From an uncultured Dorea sp. (GTDB lineage: Bacteria; Bacillota; Clostridia; Lachnospirales; Lachnospiraceae), in contig CANDQP010000011.1 in NCBI GenBank assembly GCA_947388185.1, positions 1-45,354 on the forward strand: a stretch of 45,354 bases of DNA. The letters run 5' to 3'. Below the pieces are notes generated by a model. The model was given only the letters and a program-made list of their open reading frames with translations. It made no database searches and was not told where the DNA came from. Positions 24,036-33,689 of the stretch are shown here, piece by piece. Both the position numbers and the translations under genes were made by a program. The first letter of the stretch is position 1. Each line of letters opens with the position of its first letter.

Positions 24036-24995
24036 ATGGACAAGTTATATGACGTAACCGCATTGGGCGAGATGTTGATTGATTTTACGATGAACGGGCA
24101 GAGCGATCAGGGGAATAATCTGTTTGAGGCATGCCCGGGCGGCGCTCCGTGCAATGTACTTGCTATGCTGAACAAGCTTGGAAGGAAGACTGCATTTATC
24201 GGCAAGGTAGGGGAGGATCAGTTCGGGCGTCTGCTTAAGGGGACGATCGATGAGCTTGGGATCGAGACGAAGGGCCTGATACTGGATAAGGAGATCCATA
24301 CGACGCTGGCATTCGTACATACATTTCCGGACGGGGACAGGGAGTTTTCTTTCTACCGTAAGCCGGGGGCGGATATGATGCTGGCAGAGGATGAAGTGGA
24401 TTATGACTTGATCCGTCAGTCGAAGGTGTTCCATTTCGGTACGTTGTCTATGACGGACGAGCCGGTGAAGACGGCAACGAAGAAGGCGTTGGAGGTTGCG
24501 AAGGAAGCGGGATGTCTGATCACATTTGATCCGAATCTTCGTCCGCCCCTCTGGTCATCCCTGGATGAGGCGAAGGAGCAGATGAAGTATGGTTTTGAAT
24601 ATTGTGACGTGCTGAAGATCTCCGATAACGAGATTCAGTTTATTTCCGGCAAGGAGGACTATGATGAGGGGATCCGCTATCTCCAGGACAGATATCATAT
24701 CCCGCTTATCTTCCTGACGATGGGGAAGGAAGGAAGCCGGGCTTACTATAAGGATCTGCGTGTGGAGCGCGAAGGCTTCACCGTGAAGGCTATCGAGACG
24801 ACGGGAGCGGGAGATACTTTCTGCGGCTGTGCGATCAACGGAGTCCTGACGCATGGGCTTGAGAACCTGACGGAAGAGGTATTGGGAGATATCCTTACCT
24901 ATGCCAACGGAGGCGCTGCGCTGATCACCATGAAGAAGGGCGCGATCCGCTCTATGCCGAATCCGGAAGATATCGAAGCGCTTCTTAAGAATTAG
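24036..24995 (+). CDS. PfkB family carbohydrate kinase (fructokinase-like)
   Basis: 319 aa, ribokinase-fold sugar kinase. N-terminal GEMLIDF and the first signature GGAPCNVLAMLNKLG...GKVGEDQFG (about residues 33-65); C-terminal signature ETTGAGDTFCG with the catalytic Asp near 254. It phosphorylates a sugar such as fructose to fructose 6-phosphate using ATP in the cytosol; the exact sugar cannot be told. There is no PTS or hydrolase gene beside it. It has its own promoter and an AAGGAG ribosome binding site. Confidence 0.9.
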   Translation: MDKLYDVTALGEMLIDFTMNGQSDQGNNLFEACPGGAPCNVLAMLNKLGRKTAFIGKVGEDQFGRLLKGTIDELGIETKGLILDKEIHTTLAFVHTFPDGDREFSFYRKPGADMMLAEDEVDYDLIRQSKVFHFGTLSMTDEPVKTATKKALEVAKEAGCLITFDPNLRPPLWSSLDEAKEQMKYGFEYCDVLKISDNEIQFISGKEDYDEGIRYLQDRYHIPLIFLTMGKEGSRAYYKDLRVEREGFTVKAIETTGAGDTFCGCAINGVLTHGLENLTEEVLGDILTYANGGAALITMKKGAIRSMPNPEDIEALLKN

Positions 24996-25033
24996 TACGT
25001 TTAATTATCATAAACAGGGGAATAATCAAGATT

Positions 25034-26374
25034 ATGAGACTACGCAGAATGCTGGCCGTCTGGGCAGCGAAAATTACTGAAAAAGCCAGTGTCCATATCT
25101 TCCACCGGCAGGGTGTGACGTGGGCGGGGAAGATCGCGCTTCGGGTCTACCCCTCCATCCTTAAGGAGCTTGCAGGCCAGGTGAAGAAGGATGTCTTCAT
25201 CGTCTGCGGTACGAACGGCAAGACGACGACGAACAACATGCTCTGTGCGGCGATCGAGGCAGAGGGGTATCGTGTCGTCTGCAATCATACCGGTTCGAAT
25301 ATGCTGAACGGAGTGGTGGCAGCATTTGCCTTGAGTGCAGGGATCAGCGGCAATCTTAATGCGGATTATGCCTGTATCGAGATTGATGAGGCGTCCACAA
25401 GAAGGGTATTTCCGCACTTTAAGCCGGATTATATGGTGCTTACGAACCTGTTCCGGGATCAGTTAGACCGGTATGGCGAGATCGACATCACCATGAATAT
25501 CTTAAAAGAAGTGATGCAGTCCGCGCCGAAGATGAAGGTGATCGTCAACGGGGATGATGCGCTGTCTGCGTTTCTTGCCATGGACAGCGGCAATGAATAT
25601 ATCACCTACGGGATCAGCGAACAGGTCACAGACGACAGGGATTCCCACGAGATCCGGGAGGGACGTTTCTGCAAGCGCTGCGGCGCGCCGCTGAAATACC
25701 GGTTCTATCATTACAGCCAGTTGGGGGATTATGCCTGTACCGGATGTGAATTTGGAAGACCCAGGCCGGATTATGACGGATCGGATATCGAGATGGGCGA
25801 GGGGCTTGCATTTACCGTTGAGGGCAGAAGGCTTCATGCGGACTATAAAGGCTTCTATAATATCTACAATATCCTTGCGGCTTACGCCGCCGTCCGCACC
25901 GGAGGGATCGATGCGGGGCATTTTAATGCGATGCTTGCAGGCTTCAACCCGGAGAACGGGCGTATGGAGGAATTCGGGATTGACGGTACGAAGGTGGTAC
26001 TGAATCTTGCCAAGAATCCGGCGGGCTTCAACCAGAATATTTCTGCGGTGATGCAGGATGAGACACGTAAGGACGTGATTATTGTCATCAATGACAATGC
26101 CCAGGACGGCACGGATATCTCCTGGCTGTGGGATGTGGATTTCGACCGGTTTAAGGAGGCTAATACGGAGTGTATCACCGTCAGCGGGATCCGTTGTTAC
26201 GATATGGGGCTTCGGCTGAAATATGTGGATATCCCCGCGATGCTTGAGCCGGATGTGGAGAAGGCGGTCAGAGAACGGATTGCCAATGGCTGCGGCAACC
26301 TGTATGTACTGGTGAATTATACGGCGCTTTTTAGCACCAGGAACGTGCTTAAGAGATTGGAGGGAGAGAAGTGA
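25034..26374 (+). CDS. murT: lipid II isoglutaminyl synthase, MurT subunit
   Basis: 446 aa. Mur-ligase-like subunit that activates the D-Glu alpha-carboxyl of lipid II with ATP, for amidation to D-isoglutamine. The P-loop CGTNGKTTTNNM is near residue 58. The MurT-specific zinc ribbon CKRCGAP...CTGCEFG is near 213-237. The DUF1727 C-terminal domain holds NLAKNPAGFNQ and the catalytic-region NDNAQDGTDISWLWD near 350-365. It overlaps gatD by 4 nt, and the two proteins form a heterodimer. This predicts an amidated peptidoglycan stem. Confidence 0.95.
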   Translation: MRLRRMLAVWAAKITEKASVHIFHRQGVTWAGKIALRVYPSILKELAGQVKKDVFIVCGTNGKTTTNNMLCAAIEAEGYRVVCNHTGSNMLNGVVAAFALSAGISGNLNADYACIEIDEASTRRVFPHFKPDYMVLTNLFRDQLDRYGEIDITMNILKEVMQSAPKMKVIVNGDDALSAFLAMDSGNEYITYGISEQVTDDRDSHEIREGRFCKRCGAPLKYRFYHYSQLGDYACTGCEFGRPRPDYDGSDIEMGEGLAFTVEGRRLHADYKGFYNIYNILAAYAAVRTGGIDAGHFNAMLAGFNPENGRMEEFGIDGTKVVLNLAKNPAGFNQNISAVMQDETRKDVIIVINDNAQDGTDISWLWDVDFDRFKEANTECITVSGIRCYDMGLRLKYVDIPAMLEPDVEKAVRERIANGCGNLYVLVNYTALFSTRNVLKRLEGEK

Positions 26375-27105
26375 CGGATGTGACAGGGAAGAAGATCACC
26401 ATCGGGCATCTCTATCCGGATCTCTTGAATCTGTATGGAGACCGGGGCAATATTGCATGTATGATGCAGAGGTGCATCTGGCGAGGGATAGAAGCGGAGA
26501 CGATAGAATTCAATACGGGAGATGCGATTGATTTCACGAAGCTGGATATCGTGCTCCTTGGAGGCGGTTCGGACCGGGAGCAGGCGATCGTCTGCCGGAA
26601 TCTATTGGAGATCCAGGGACGGTTCAAGGAATATGTTGAGGATAACGGCGTTGTGATTGCGGTCTGCGGCGGTTATCAGCTCCTTGGGAAATATTACAAG
26701 ACGGATGCGGGGACGATCGAGGGCCTCGATCTGGTGGATATATACACAGAACAGGAAGAAGGGCGTCTGATCGATAACATCGTTCTTCAAAGCGATCTGG
26801 CAGATATGCCGGTTGTGGGATTCGAGAATCACGGCGGACGCACTTATATCAATGATAACAAGCCTTTTGGGAGAGTTCTGTATGGATCCGGCAATGACGG
26901 GAAGAGCGGCTATGAGGGGGTTGTCTATAAGAATGTGATCGGAACCTACCTGCATGGTCCGCTGCTCCCCAAGAATCCGCAGGTCTGCGATCATCTGATC
27001 CGGAAGGCGCTGGAGCGCAGATACGGTGAGGCGGAGTTGGAAGCGTTGGATGATTGTCTGGAAAAGAGGGCGAATGCGTATATTTACAATAGATTTGTCA
27101 AATGA
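26371..27105 (+). CDS. gatD: lipid II isoglutaminyl synthase, GatD glutaminase subunit
   Basis: 244 aa, CobB/CobQ-like class I glutamine amidotransferase. It hydrolyses glutamine and passes ammonia to MurT. The nucleophile cysteine is in VIAVCGGYQLLGKYYK near residue 98 and the catalytic histidine in GTYLHGPLLPKNP near 193. The start is GTG overlapping the murT stop (GTGA), with GGAGGG just upstream, a classic coupled arrangement. The N-terminal HLYPDLLNLYGDRGN segment is typical of GatD. Confidence 0.95.
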   Translation: MTDVTGKKITIGHLYPDLLNLYGDRGNIACMMQRCIWRGIEAETIEFNTGDAIDFTKLDIVLLGGGSDREQAIVCRNLLEIQGRFKEYVEDNGVVIAVCGGYQLLGKYYKTDAGTIEGLDLVDIYTEQEEGRLIDNIVLQSDLADMPVVGFENHGGRTYINDNKPFGRVLYGSGNDGKSGYEGVVYKNVIGTYLHGPLLPKNPQVCDHLIRKALERRYGEAELEALDDCLEKRANAYIYNRFVK

Positions 27106-27124
27106 TGTATAAGGCGGGATGTGT

Positions 27125-27358
27125 ATGAGACAGGACAGATTCAAGATGGAGAGAGAAGGACTGGTGGAAGAGGGCCAGGAGGTTGAGATCAGTGAGAGGA
27201 GCGCTGTGACAGGGCAGTACACGTATCTGGTGGAGCCGTCCATCGCCATGTCCGGAATCTACAGGACCAGCGAGAGGATTCTTGCGCGTAAGGGTATCAT
27301 CAGGAAGATCGAGAAGACGGACAAGGGCTTCTATCTTCTGGTGGAGACGGAAGGATAG
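27125..27358 (+). CDS. small conserved-looking hypothetical protein
   Basis: 77 aa from the ATG at 27125, chosen because AAGGCGGG precedes it at good spacing (27119 is an in-frame alternative). It is soluble and charged, with predicted beta strands (EVEISERSAV, TYLVEPSIAM, GFYLLVETEG) and a basic middle. No family recognised. It follows gatD by 19 nt, so it may belong to the lipid II amidation transcript, and it ends just before a strong promoter. Confidence 0.6.
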   Translation: MRQDRFKMEREGLVEEGQEVEISERSAVTGQYTYLVEPSIAMSGIYRTSERILARKGIIRKIEKTDKGFYLLVETEG

Positions 27359-27370
27359 GGGCGCTGTCCG

Positions 27371-27399
27371 TTGACACTGAACGAAAAAGCACATATAAT
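27371..27399 (+). promoter_or_regulatory. full-consensus sigma-A promoter
   Basis: TTGACA, exactly 17 nt, TATAAT: both hexamers match the consensus. It drives the anchored hypothetical gene and probably, by readthrough, ispG and polC. Confidence 0.85.
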
Positions 27400-27438
27400 A
27401 GATGAAGAGGATGAAAAGAGAGCGGGGGAAATGGACGG

Positions 27439-27897
27439 ATGATTGCAAAAAATGACGAAGCGAAGAGGAGCCAGATCTGGAGGATCGTTATGACGGTTTC
27501 ATCTGTCTTGATCATAGTAGGAGCGGTCCTGTTGCTGATGAAGCTGTTTACAACGAATCCTTTAGAAGGAGAGTGGACGGATGAAGACGGCTTCTTCGAT
27601 ATGGCGATCTCTAAGGACGGGACTTTGGTATTTACGATTCCGGAGGCGGAAGAAGCGGCCAGTGTGGATGTGGATATGAGATATACGATGAATAAGGAAG
27701 AGAAGACGATCACGATCATGGCCGATGAATCTGGATTTCAGAAGCTTGCGGATCAGTCTCAGGGACAGTATACGGAAGACGAGATCAGGAATGCACTGAA
27801 GTCGGTGGTCACCACATTCGATTACAGCGTCGACCAGGAGCGGCTGACACTGACCGAACGTGAATATGGAGAACAGCTTGTATTAGTAAAAGAGTAA
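27439..27897 (+). CDS. membrane-anchored hypothetical protein
   Basis: 152 aa. Residues 1-12 are charged and cytoplasmic, followed by one hydrophobic helix (VMTVSSVLIIVGAVLLLM, about 17-34) and an extracellular beta-rich domain beginning PLEGEWTDEDGFFDM. The pattern EGEW...G...F.I....Y resembles small lipocalin-like/DUF5640-type domains, a weak resemblance only. GGGGGA precedes the ATG. It is transcribed from a consensus promoter and followed by a hairpin upstream of ispG. No enzyme motif seen. Confidence 0.7.
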   Translation: MIAKNDEAKRSQIWRIVMTVSSVLIIVGAVLLLMKLFTTNPLEGEWTDEDGFFDMAISKDGTLVFTIPEAEEAASVDVDMRYTMNKEEKTITIMADESGFQKLADQSQGQYTEDEIRNALKSVVTTFDYSVDQERLTLTEREYGEQLVLVKE

Positions 27898-27910
27898 ATA
27901 AATGAAAGAG

Positions 27911-27961
27911 GGATTGTTGCACCCGGAGTCGATCGAGTCGGGCAGTGCGGCAGTCCTTTTT
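27911..27961 (+). terminator. hairpin with U-tract between the anchored protein and ispG
   Basis: GGATTGTTGCAC pairs with GTGCGGCAGTCC (12 bp with three G-U pairs) and is followed by five Ts. The ispG ribosome binding site starts 11 nt later and no new promoter is seen between, so it may act as a partial terminator or attenuator for ispG-polC. Confidence 0.65.
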
Positions 27962-27983
27962 CTTCAAGAATGAGGAGGTATCT

Positions 27984-29039
27984 ATGTTAAGAGAGGCGAC
28001 GAAGAAGATCAGGATCGGGAATGTTGAGATCGGAGGCGGAAGTCCGGTTGCGATCCAGTCTATGACGAACACGAAGACAGAGGATGTGGATGCGACTGCG
28101 GCGCAGATCCTGGAGCTTGAGAAGGCAGGCTGCGAGATCATCCGCTGTGCCGTGCCGACCATGGAGGCGGCGGAGGCGTTGGCGAAGATCAAGGAGAAGA
28201 TACATATTCCGCTGGTCGCGGACATTCATTTCGATTACCGGCTCGCGATAGCCGCGATCGAGCACGGAGCGGACAAGATCCGGATCAATCCGGGCAATAT
28301 CGGAACTTCGGACAGGGTGCAGGCTGTCGTGGATAAGGCGAAGGAATATAAGATCCCGATCCGGATAGGAGTAAACAGCGGTTCCCTGGAGAAGCCGTTG
28401 GTTACGCGTTACGGCGGCGTTACGGCGGAAGGCCTGGTTAAGAGCGCGATGGACAAGGTACATATGATCGAGGAGATGGGGTATGACAATCTGGTGGTAA
28501 GCATCAAGTCCTCGGATGTGATGATGTGTGTCAGGGCTCATGAACTGATCGCCAGGGAATGCATCTACCCGCTGCATGTGGGTATCACGGAGGCGGGAAC
28601 GCTTCTGGCAGGGAATATCAAGTCGTCCATAGGCCTGGGACTGATCCTGAATCAGGGGATCGGTGATACGATCCGGGTCTCCCTGACCGGTGATCCGGTA
28701 GAGGAGATCCGCTCTGCCAGGCTGATCCTTAAGACCCTTGGACTTAAAAAAGGCGGTATCGAGGTGGTATCCTGCCCTACCTGCGGGAGGACGAAGATCG
28801 ATCTGATCGGCCTTGCCAACCAGGTGGAGAAGATGGTGGAGGATATACCGCTTGATATCAAGGTGGCAGTCATGGGATGTGTGGTCAACGGGCCGGGAGA
28901 GGCGAAGGAAGCGGATATCGGTATCGCGGGAGGCATCGGCGAGGGCTTGCTGATCAGGAAGGGCGAAGTAGTCAGGAAGGTCAGGGAAGACCAGCTATTG
29001 GAGACATTGAGACAGGAGTTGTTACACTGGGATGAGTAA
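27984..29039 (+). CDS. ispG: 4-hydroxy-3-methylbut-2-enyl diphosphate synthase (IspG)
   Basis: 351 aa from the ATG at 27984, which has GAGGAGG upstream; the ORF-track start at 27945 lies inside the hairpin. IspG is the [4Fe-4S] enzyme of the MEP isoprenoid pathway that converts MEcPP to HMBPP. Cluster ligands are visible as SCPTCGRT (near 264-267) and MGCVVNGPGEA (near 298-308). The TIM-barrel start VAIQSMTNTKTEDV is intact. It overlaps polC by 8 nt. Confidence 0.97.
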   Translation: MLREATKKIRIGNVEIGGGSPVAIQSMTNTKTEDVDATAAQILELEKAGCEIIRCAVPTMEAAEALAKIKEKIHIPLVADIHFDYRLAIAAIEHGADKIRINPGNIGTSDRVQAVVDKAKEYKIPIRIGVNSGSLEKPLVTRYGGVTAEGLVKSAMDKVHMIEEMGYDNLVVSIKSSDVMMCVRAHELIARECIYPLHVGITEAGTLLAGNIKSSIGLGLILNQGIGDTIRVSLTGDPVEEIRSARLILKTLGLKKGGIEVVSCPTCGRTKIDLIGLANQVEKMVEDIPLDIKVAVMGCVVNGPGEAKEADIGIAGGIGEGLLIRKGEVVRKVREDQLLETLRQELLHWDE

Positions 29040-32000
29040 ATCGTTCTTTGAAGTATTTCCAACATTGAAGATAGATGAAGAGCTTGGAAGACTCTTTGCG
29101 GAGGTGGAGGTCAGTAAGGTGACCACCAATTCGGACCGGGATTTTATCAAGGTACATCTGCTGAGCCGGTATCTGATTCCGAAGAAATGTGTGTTCGAGG
29201 TGGAGCGGGCGTTAAAGGAGCAGTTATTTGGACGCAGTTATATCCAGATCGAAGTGAAGGAGCAGTATGAGCTGTCGGAGCAGTATACGCCGGAGAATCT
29301 GATGAATGAGTATTTCGACAGCTTTCTTCTGGAATTGGACAGGAGAAGTATAGTGGAGCGCAGCATGCTCCAGAATTCTAAGTATGAGTTCCGGGAGGGG
29401 AATATCCTATGTCTTACTCTGAAGGATTCTATCGTGGCAGAGGGCAGGAAGGAGTCGATTACTGCCTACCTTACGGATGTGTTTCAGTACAGATTCGGCA
29501 GGCCCATAGAGGTCCGGGTGCTGTATGAGGAACCTGGGGAGAGTAAGCTTAAGTACAACGAAGTGAGGATCAAACAGGAGGTGGAGGCGATTCTTGCGCA
29601 GAGTGCGGCTGTTCAGGAGGAGAGAGCAGGCGGAGAAGCGCAGAAGGCGTCAGAGGCGAAGGCAAAGGGTTCGGGAGGCGGCAAGGCAGAGAAATCATCC
29701 GGGACACAGCCGGCAGGCCCATCCAAAGCGCCGTCGGCCGGGAACACCGGAGATACAGCTAACCGTCAGTCGGGAAGTCCCGCGAAGGAAAAGCCGTTTC
29801 AGCGGTCAGGATTCGGGAAAGGAACAAAGGGCGGCTATTCCTATGCCAAACGCTCCAACGACCCGAATATGGTATACGGACGGGATTTTGACGATGAACC
29901 GATCGAGCTTCGGGATGTGGTGGGCGAGATGGGAGAGATCACTTTCCGCGGGAAGGTGATTCATTTTGATACCCGCGAGATCCGCAATGAGAAGACGATC
30001 GTATTATTTGCGGTGACGGATTTTACCGATACGATCGGAGTCAAGATGTTCATTGGCAATGATATGCTCCCGGATCTTCTGGCAGAGGTGAAGATGGGAG
30101 CATTCCTGAAGATCAAGGGCGTGACCAATATTGACAAATTCGACGGGGAGCTGACGGTATCTTCGGTTGCCGGGATCAAGAAGATCAGTGACTTCACAGA
30201 AGCGAGGAAGGATACGGCGCCGGAGAAGCGGGTGGAGCTGCACTGCCATACGAAGATGAGTGATATGGACGGTGTGACGGAGGTGCAGGACTTGTTAAAA
30301 CGCGCCCACGACTGGGGGCATAAGGCGCTTGCCATCACGGATCACGGCGTAGTACAGGCGTTCACAGACGCGAACCATTTCATAGAGAGGCTTGATAAGG
30401 ATGATCCTTTTAAGGTGATCTACGGGGTGGAAGGGTATCTGGTGGACGACTTGACGGATGTGGCGGTCAATGAGAAGGGACAGTCTTTGAACGGTACCTT
30501 TGTGGTGTTCGATCTTGAGACGACAGGATTCAGCCCGATCAAGGATAAGATCATCGAGATCGGCGCGGTGAGGGTGGAGCAGGGGAAGATCACAGATCGG
30601 TACAGTACGTTCGTGAATCCCAGAGTGCCGATTCCTTTTCAGATCACTCAGCTTACCAGTATCACGGACCAGATGGTGTTGGAGGCGCCGGATATAGAGA
30701 CGGTTCTGCCCGAGTTTCTGGAATTCGTAGGAGACGCGGTGCTGGTGGCCCACAATGCTTCCTTTGATGTGGGGTTTATAGAGCAGAATTGTAGATATCA
30801 GGACATTGTGCCGGATTTCACTTCGGTGGATACGGTAGCGATGGCGAGGATCCTGCTTCCGACATTGTCCAAGTTCAAGCTGAATGTGGTCGCAGGCGCC
30901 CTTCATATCTCTCTTGAGAATCACCACCGGGCGGTGGATGATGCCGGCGCTACGGCGGAGATATTTGTCAAGTTTGTAGAGATGCTGCGGGACCGGAACG
31001 TTACGGACCTTGCGAAGCTGAATCAATTCGGGAGCAATAATGCGGGGGCGGTCAAGAAGCTGCCGACCTATCATGTGATCATCTTAGCGAAAAATGAGGT
31101 GGGAAGGGTGAATCTCTATACGCTGATCTCCAAATCCCACCTGGAATACTATGCCCGACGTCCAAGGATTCCTAAGAGTGAGCTGTCTAAGTACCGGGAG
31201 GGGCTGATCGTCGGAAGCGCCTGCGAGGCTGGGGAGCTGTACCAGGCGGTTCTGAACGAGAAGCCGGAAGAGCGAATCGCGAAGATCGTGAATTTCTATG
31301 ATTATCTGGAGATCCAGCCTCTTGGGAATAACCGGTTTATGATCGCAAGCGACAGGATCACAAGGGTTCAGGATGAGGAGGATCTGAAGGATTTGAACCG
31401 CCGGATCGTGGAGCTGGGAGAACGCTTTAACAAGCCGGTGGTGGCGACCTGCGACGTACATTTCATGGATCCGGACGACGAGGTGTACCGGCGGATCATC
31501 ATGGCGGGCAAGGGATTCTCGGATGCGGACAACCAGTCGCCGCTGTTCCTTCGCACCACGGAGGAGATGCTGGAAGAGTTCGAATATCTCGGTTCTGCCA
31601 AGGCCAGGGAGATCGTGATCGACAATCCGAACCGGATCGCGGACATGGTGGAGAAGATCACCCCGGTACGTCCGGACAAATGTCCGCCTGTGATCCCGGA
31701 TTCGGACAAGCTGCTGCGGGAGATCTGTTACCAGAAGGCGCACTCCATGTATGGGGAGGAACTTCCGCCTGTGGTGACGGAGAGGTTGGAGAGGGAGCTG
31801 AATTCCATCATTTCCAACGGATTTGCCGTGATGTATATTATCGCTCAGAAATTAGTATGGAAGTCAAATGAAGACGGCTATCTGGTGGGTTCCAGAGGAT
31901 CGGTCGGCTCATCCTTTGTGGCTACCATGGCGGGGATCACGGAGGTAAATCCGCTAAGTCCCCACTATTATTGCGAGTATTGTCATTACAGTGATTTTGA

Positions 32001-33633
32001 TTCCGAAGAGGTGCGCGCCTATGCCGGAGGATGCGGATGGGATATGCCGGATAAGGCGTGTCCGGTCTGCGGCAAGCCTCTTAAGAAGGACGGGTTTGAT
32101 ATCCCCTTTGAAACATTCCTGGGATTCAAGGGGAATAAGGAGCCGGATATCGACCTGAATTTCTCCGGTGATTATCAGAGCCTTGCGCATAAGTATACGG
32201 AGGTTATCTTTGGAGCCGGTCAGACCTACCGCGCGGGAACCATCGGAACGCTGGCGGATAAGACGGCGTTCGGCTATGTGAAGAATTATTTTACCGAGCG
32301 GGGGCAGGGGAAGCGTAAATGCGAGATCGACCGGATCGTGCTTGGATGTACGGGGATCCGGAGGAGTACCGGGCAGCATCCGGGCGGTATCATCGTATTG
32401 CCGCTTGGCGAGGAGATCAATACCTTTACACCGGTGCAGCATCCGGCCAATGATGTGACGACGGATATCGTGACCACACATTTTGACTACCACTCCATCG
32501 ACCATAACCTGCTGAAGCTGGATATCCTGGGGCATGATGATCCGACCATGATCAAGACTCTGGAGGAATATATCAATTCACCCGCAATGGACAATGGATA
32601 CAACGAGACGGACAACCGGTTTGTCGCGACGGATATTCCGCTGGATGACAAGGGAGTGATCTCTCTGTTCCACGATACGTCGGCTCTTGGGATCACGCCG
32701 GAGGATATCGGCGGCTGTCCGGTTGGCTGCCTTGGGATACCGGAATTTGGAACGGATTTCGTTATCCAGATGGTGGTGGATACCAAGCCGCAGACCTTGT
32801 CAGACTTAATCCGTATCTCGGGTCTGTCCCATGGAACGGACGTGTGGCTTAACAACGCCCAGGAATTGATTAAGAGCGGGAAGGCGACAATCTCTACGGC
32901 GATCTGTACCCGTGACGATATCATGACCTATCTGATCAATAAGGGGATGGACAGCGAGCAGTCCTTCACCATCATGGAGAGGGTCAGGAAAGGAACCGTT
33001 GCGAAGGGCAAATGCAAGGAGTGGCCGCAGTTCAAGGAGGATATGAAGGCGAACGGCATACCGGACTGGTATATCTGGTCCTGTGAGAAGATCAAGTATA
33101 TGTTCCCCAAGGCCCATGCGGCGGCCTACGTCATGATGGCCTACCGGATCGCTTACTGTAAGATCAATTATCCCTTAGCCTATTACGGGGCGTATTTCGG
33201 GATCCGTGCGGATGCATTCTCTTATGAGCTGATGTGCCAGGGGAAGGAGAGGCTTAAGTACCATCTCGACGAATATAACAGGCGGGCGGATTCTCTTAGC
33301 AAGAAGGAGCAGGATACGGTGAAGGATATGCGTATCGTGCAGGAGATGTATGCGAGGGGGTATGATTTCACGCCGATGGATATCTACCGGGCGAAGGCGT
33401 CGAAGTTCCTGATCGTAGACGGGAAGCTGATGCCGCCGCTGATCAGTATCGAAGGGTTGGGTGAGAAGGCGGCTGAGGCGGTAGAAGAGGCGTCGAAGGA
33501 CGGACCGTATCTGTCGCTGGATGATTTCCGGCAGAGAACGAAGGCGAGTAAGACGGTGATTGACTATATGGTGAAGCTTGGGATCCTGGAAGGACTTCCA
33601 GAGTCGAACCAGTTATCATTATTCGATCTATAG
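29032..33633 (+). CDS. polC: DNA polymerase III alpha subunit, PolC type
   Basis: 1533 aa, replicative polymerase of low-GC Gram-positives. Order: N-terminal domain (1-185), a low-complexity Ala/Gly/Lys/Ser linker (about 190-275), OB domain (near 290-390), PHP domain (ELHCHTKMSDMDG near 402) interrupted by the 3'-5' exonuclease (VFDLETTGF near 492), then the polymerase core with a zinc site (CEYC...CPVCGK near 980-1025) and catalytic PDIDLNFSGDY near 1038. Helix-hairpin-helix EGLGEKAAEAV follows, and the C-terminus ends QLSLFDL, a beta-clamp-binding motif. The start overlaps ispG. Confidence 0.97.
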   Translation: MSKSFFEVFPTLKIDEELGRLFAEVEVSKVTTNSDRDFIKVHLLSRYLIPKKCVFEVERALKEQLFGRSYIQIEVKEQYELSEQYTPENLMNEYFDSFLLELDRRSIVERSMLQNSKYEFREGNILCLTLKDSIVAEGRKESITAYLTDVFQYRFGRPIEVRVLYEEPGESKLKYNEVRIKQEVEAILAQSAAVQEERAGGEAQKASEAKAKGSGGGKAEKSSGTQPAGPSKAPSAGNTGDTANRQSGSPAKEKPFQRSGFGKGTKGGYSYAKRSNDPNMVYGRDFDDEPIELRDVVGEMGEITFRGKVIHFDTREIRNEKTIVLFAVTDFTDTIGVKMFIGNDMLPDLLAEVKMGAFLKIKGVTNIDKFDGELTVSSVAGIKKISDFTEARKDTAPEKRVELHCHTKMSDMDGVTEVQDLLKRAHDWGHKALAITDHGVVQAFTDANHFIERLDKDDPFKVIYGVEGYLVDDLTDVAVNEKGQSLNGTFVVFDLETTGFSPIKDKIIEIGAVRVEQGKITDRYSTFVNPRVPIPFQITQLTSITDQMVLEAPDIETVLPEFLEFVGDAVLVAHNASFDVGFIEQNCRYQDIVPDFTSVDTVAMARILLPTLSKFKLNVVAGALHISLENHHRAVDDAGATAEIFVKFVEMLRDRNVTDLAKLNQFGSNNAGAVKKLPTYHVIILAKNEVGRVNLYTLISKSHLEYYARRPRIPKSELSKYREGLIVGSACEAGELYQAVLNEKPEERIAKIVNFYDYLEIQPLGNNRFMIASDRITRVQDEEDLKDLNRRIVELGERFNKPVVATCDVHFMDPDDEVYRRIIMAGKGFSDADNQSPLFLRTTEEMLEEFEYLGSAKAREIVIDNPNRIADMVEKITPVRPDKCPPVIPDSDKLLREICYQKAHSMYGEELPPVVTERLERELNSIISNGFAVMYIIAQKLVWKSNEDGYLVGSRGSVGSSFVATMAGITEVNPLSPHYYCEYCHYSDFDSEEVRAYAGGCGWDMPDKACPVCGKPLKKDGFDIPFETFLGFKGNKEPDIDLNFSGDYQSLAHKYTEVIFGAGQTYRAGTIGTLADKTAFGYVKNYFTERGQGKRKCEIDRIVLGCTGIRRSTGQHPGGIIVLPLGEEINTFTPVQHPANDVTTDIVTTHFDYHSIDHNLLKLDILGHDDPTMIKTLEEYINSPAMDNGYNETDNRFVATDIPLDDKGVISLFHDTSALGITPEDIGGCPVGCLGIPEFGTDFVIQMVVDTKPQTLSDLIRISGLSHGTDVWLNNAQELIKSGKATISTAICTRDDIMTYLINKGMDSEQSFTIMERVRKGTVAKGKCKEWPQFKEDMKANGIPDWYIWSCEKIKYMFPKAHAAAYVMMAYRIAYCKINYPLAYYGAYFGIRADAFSYELMCQGKERLKYHLDEYNRRADSLSKKEQDTVKDMRIVQEMYARGYDFTPMDIYRAKASKFLIVDGKLMPPLISIEGLGEKAAEAVEEASKDGPYLSLDDFRQRTKASKTVIDYMVKLGILEGLPESNQLSLFDL

Positions 33634-33689
33634 AAACAAAAATATTTCTTTAGCAACATAAATAAACTTATGAGGTGGGAGGGTTGAGA

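Noticed and set aside
25672-25755. CxxC...CxxC in the MurT protein as a foreign zinc-finger insertion
   Set aside because: A zinc ribbon at this position is a normal feature of MurT.
29600-29860. Low-complexity Ala/Gly/Lys/Ser stretch in polC as a possible frameshift or insertion
   Set aside because: PolC has a variable linker at this place in many species, and the frame is continuous with intact flanking domains.
30295-31743. Long minus-strand ORFs (259 and 219 aa) inside polC
   Set aside because: Both are antisense to conserved polC domains and have shadow-type composition.
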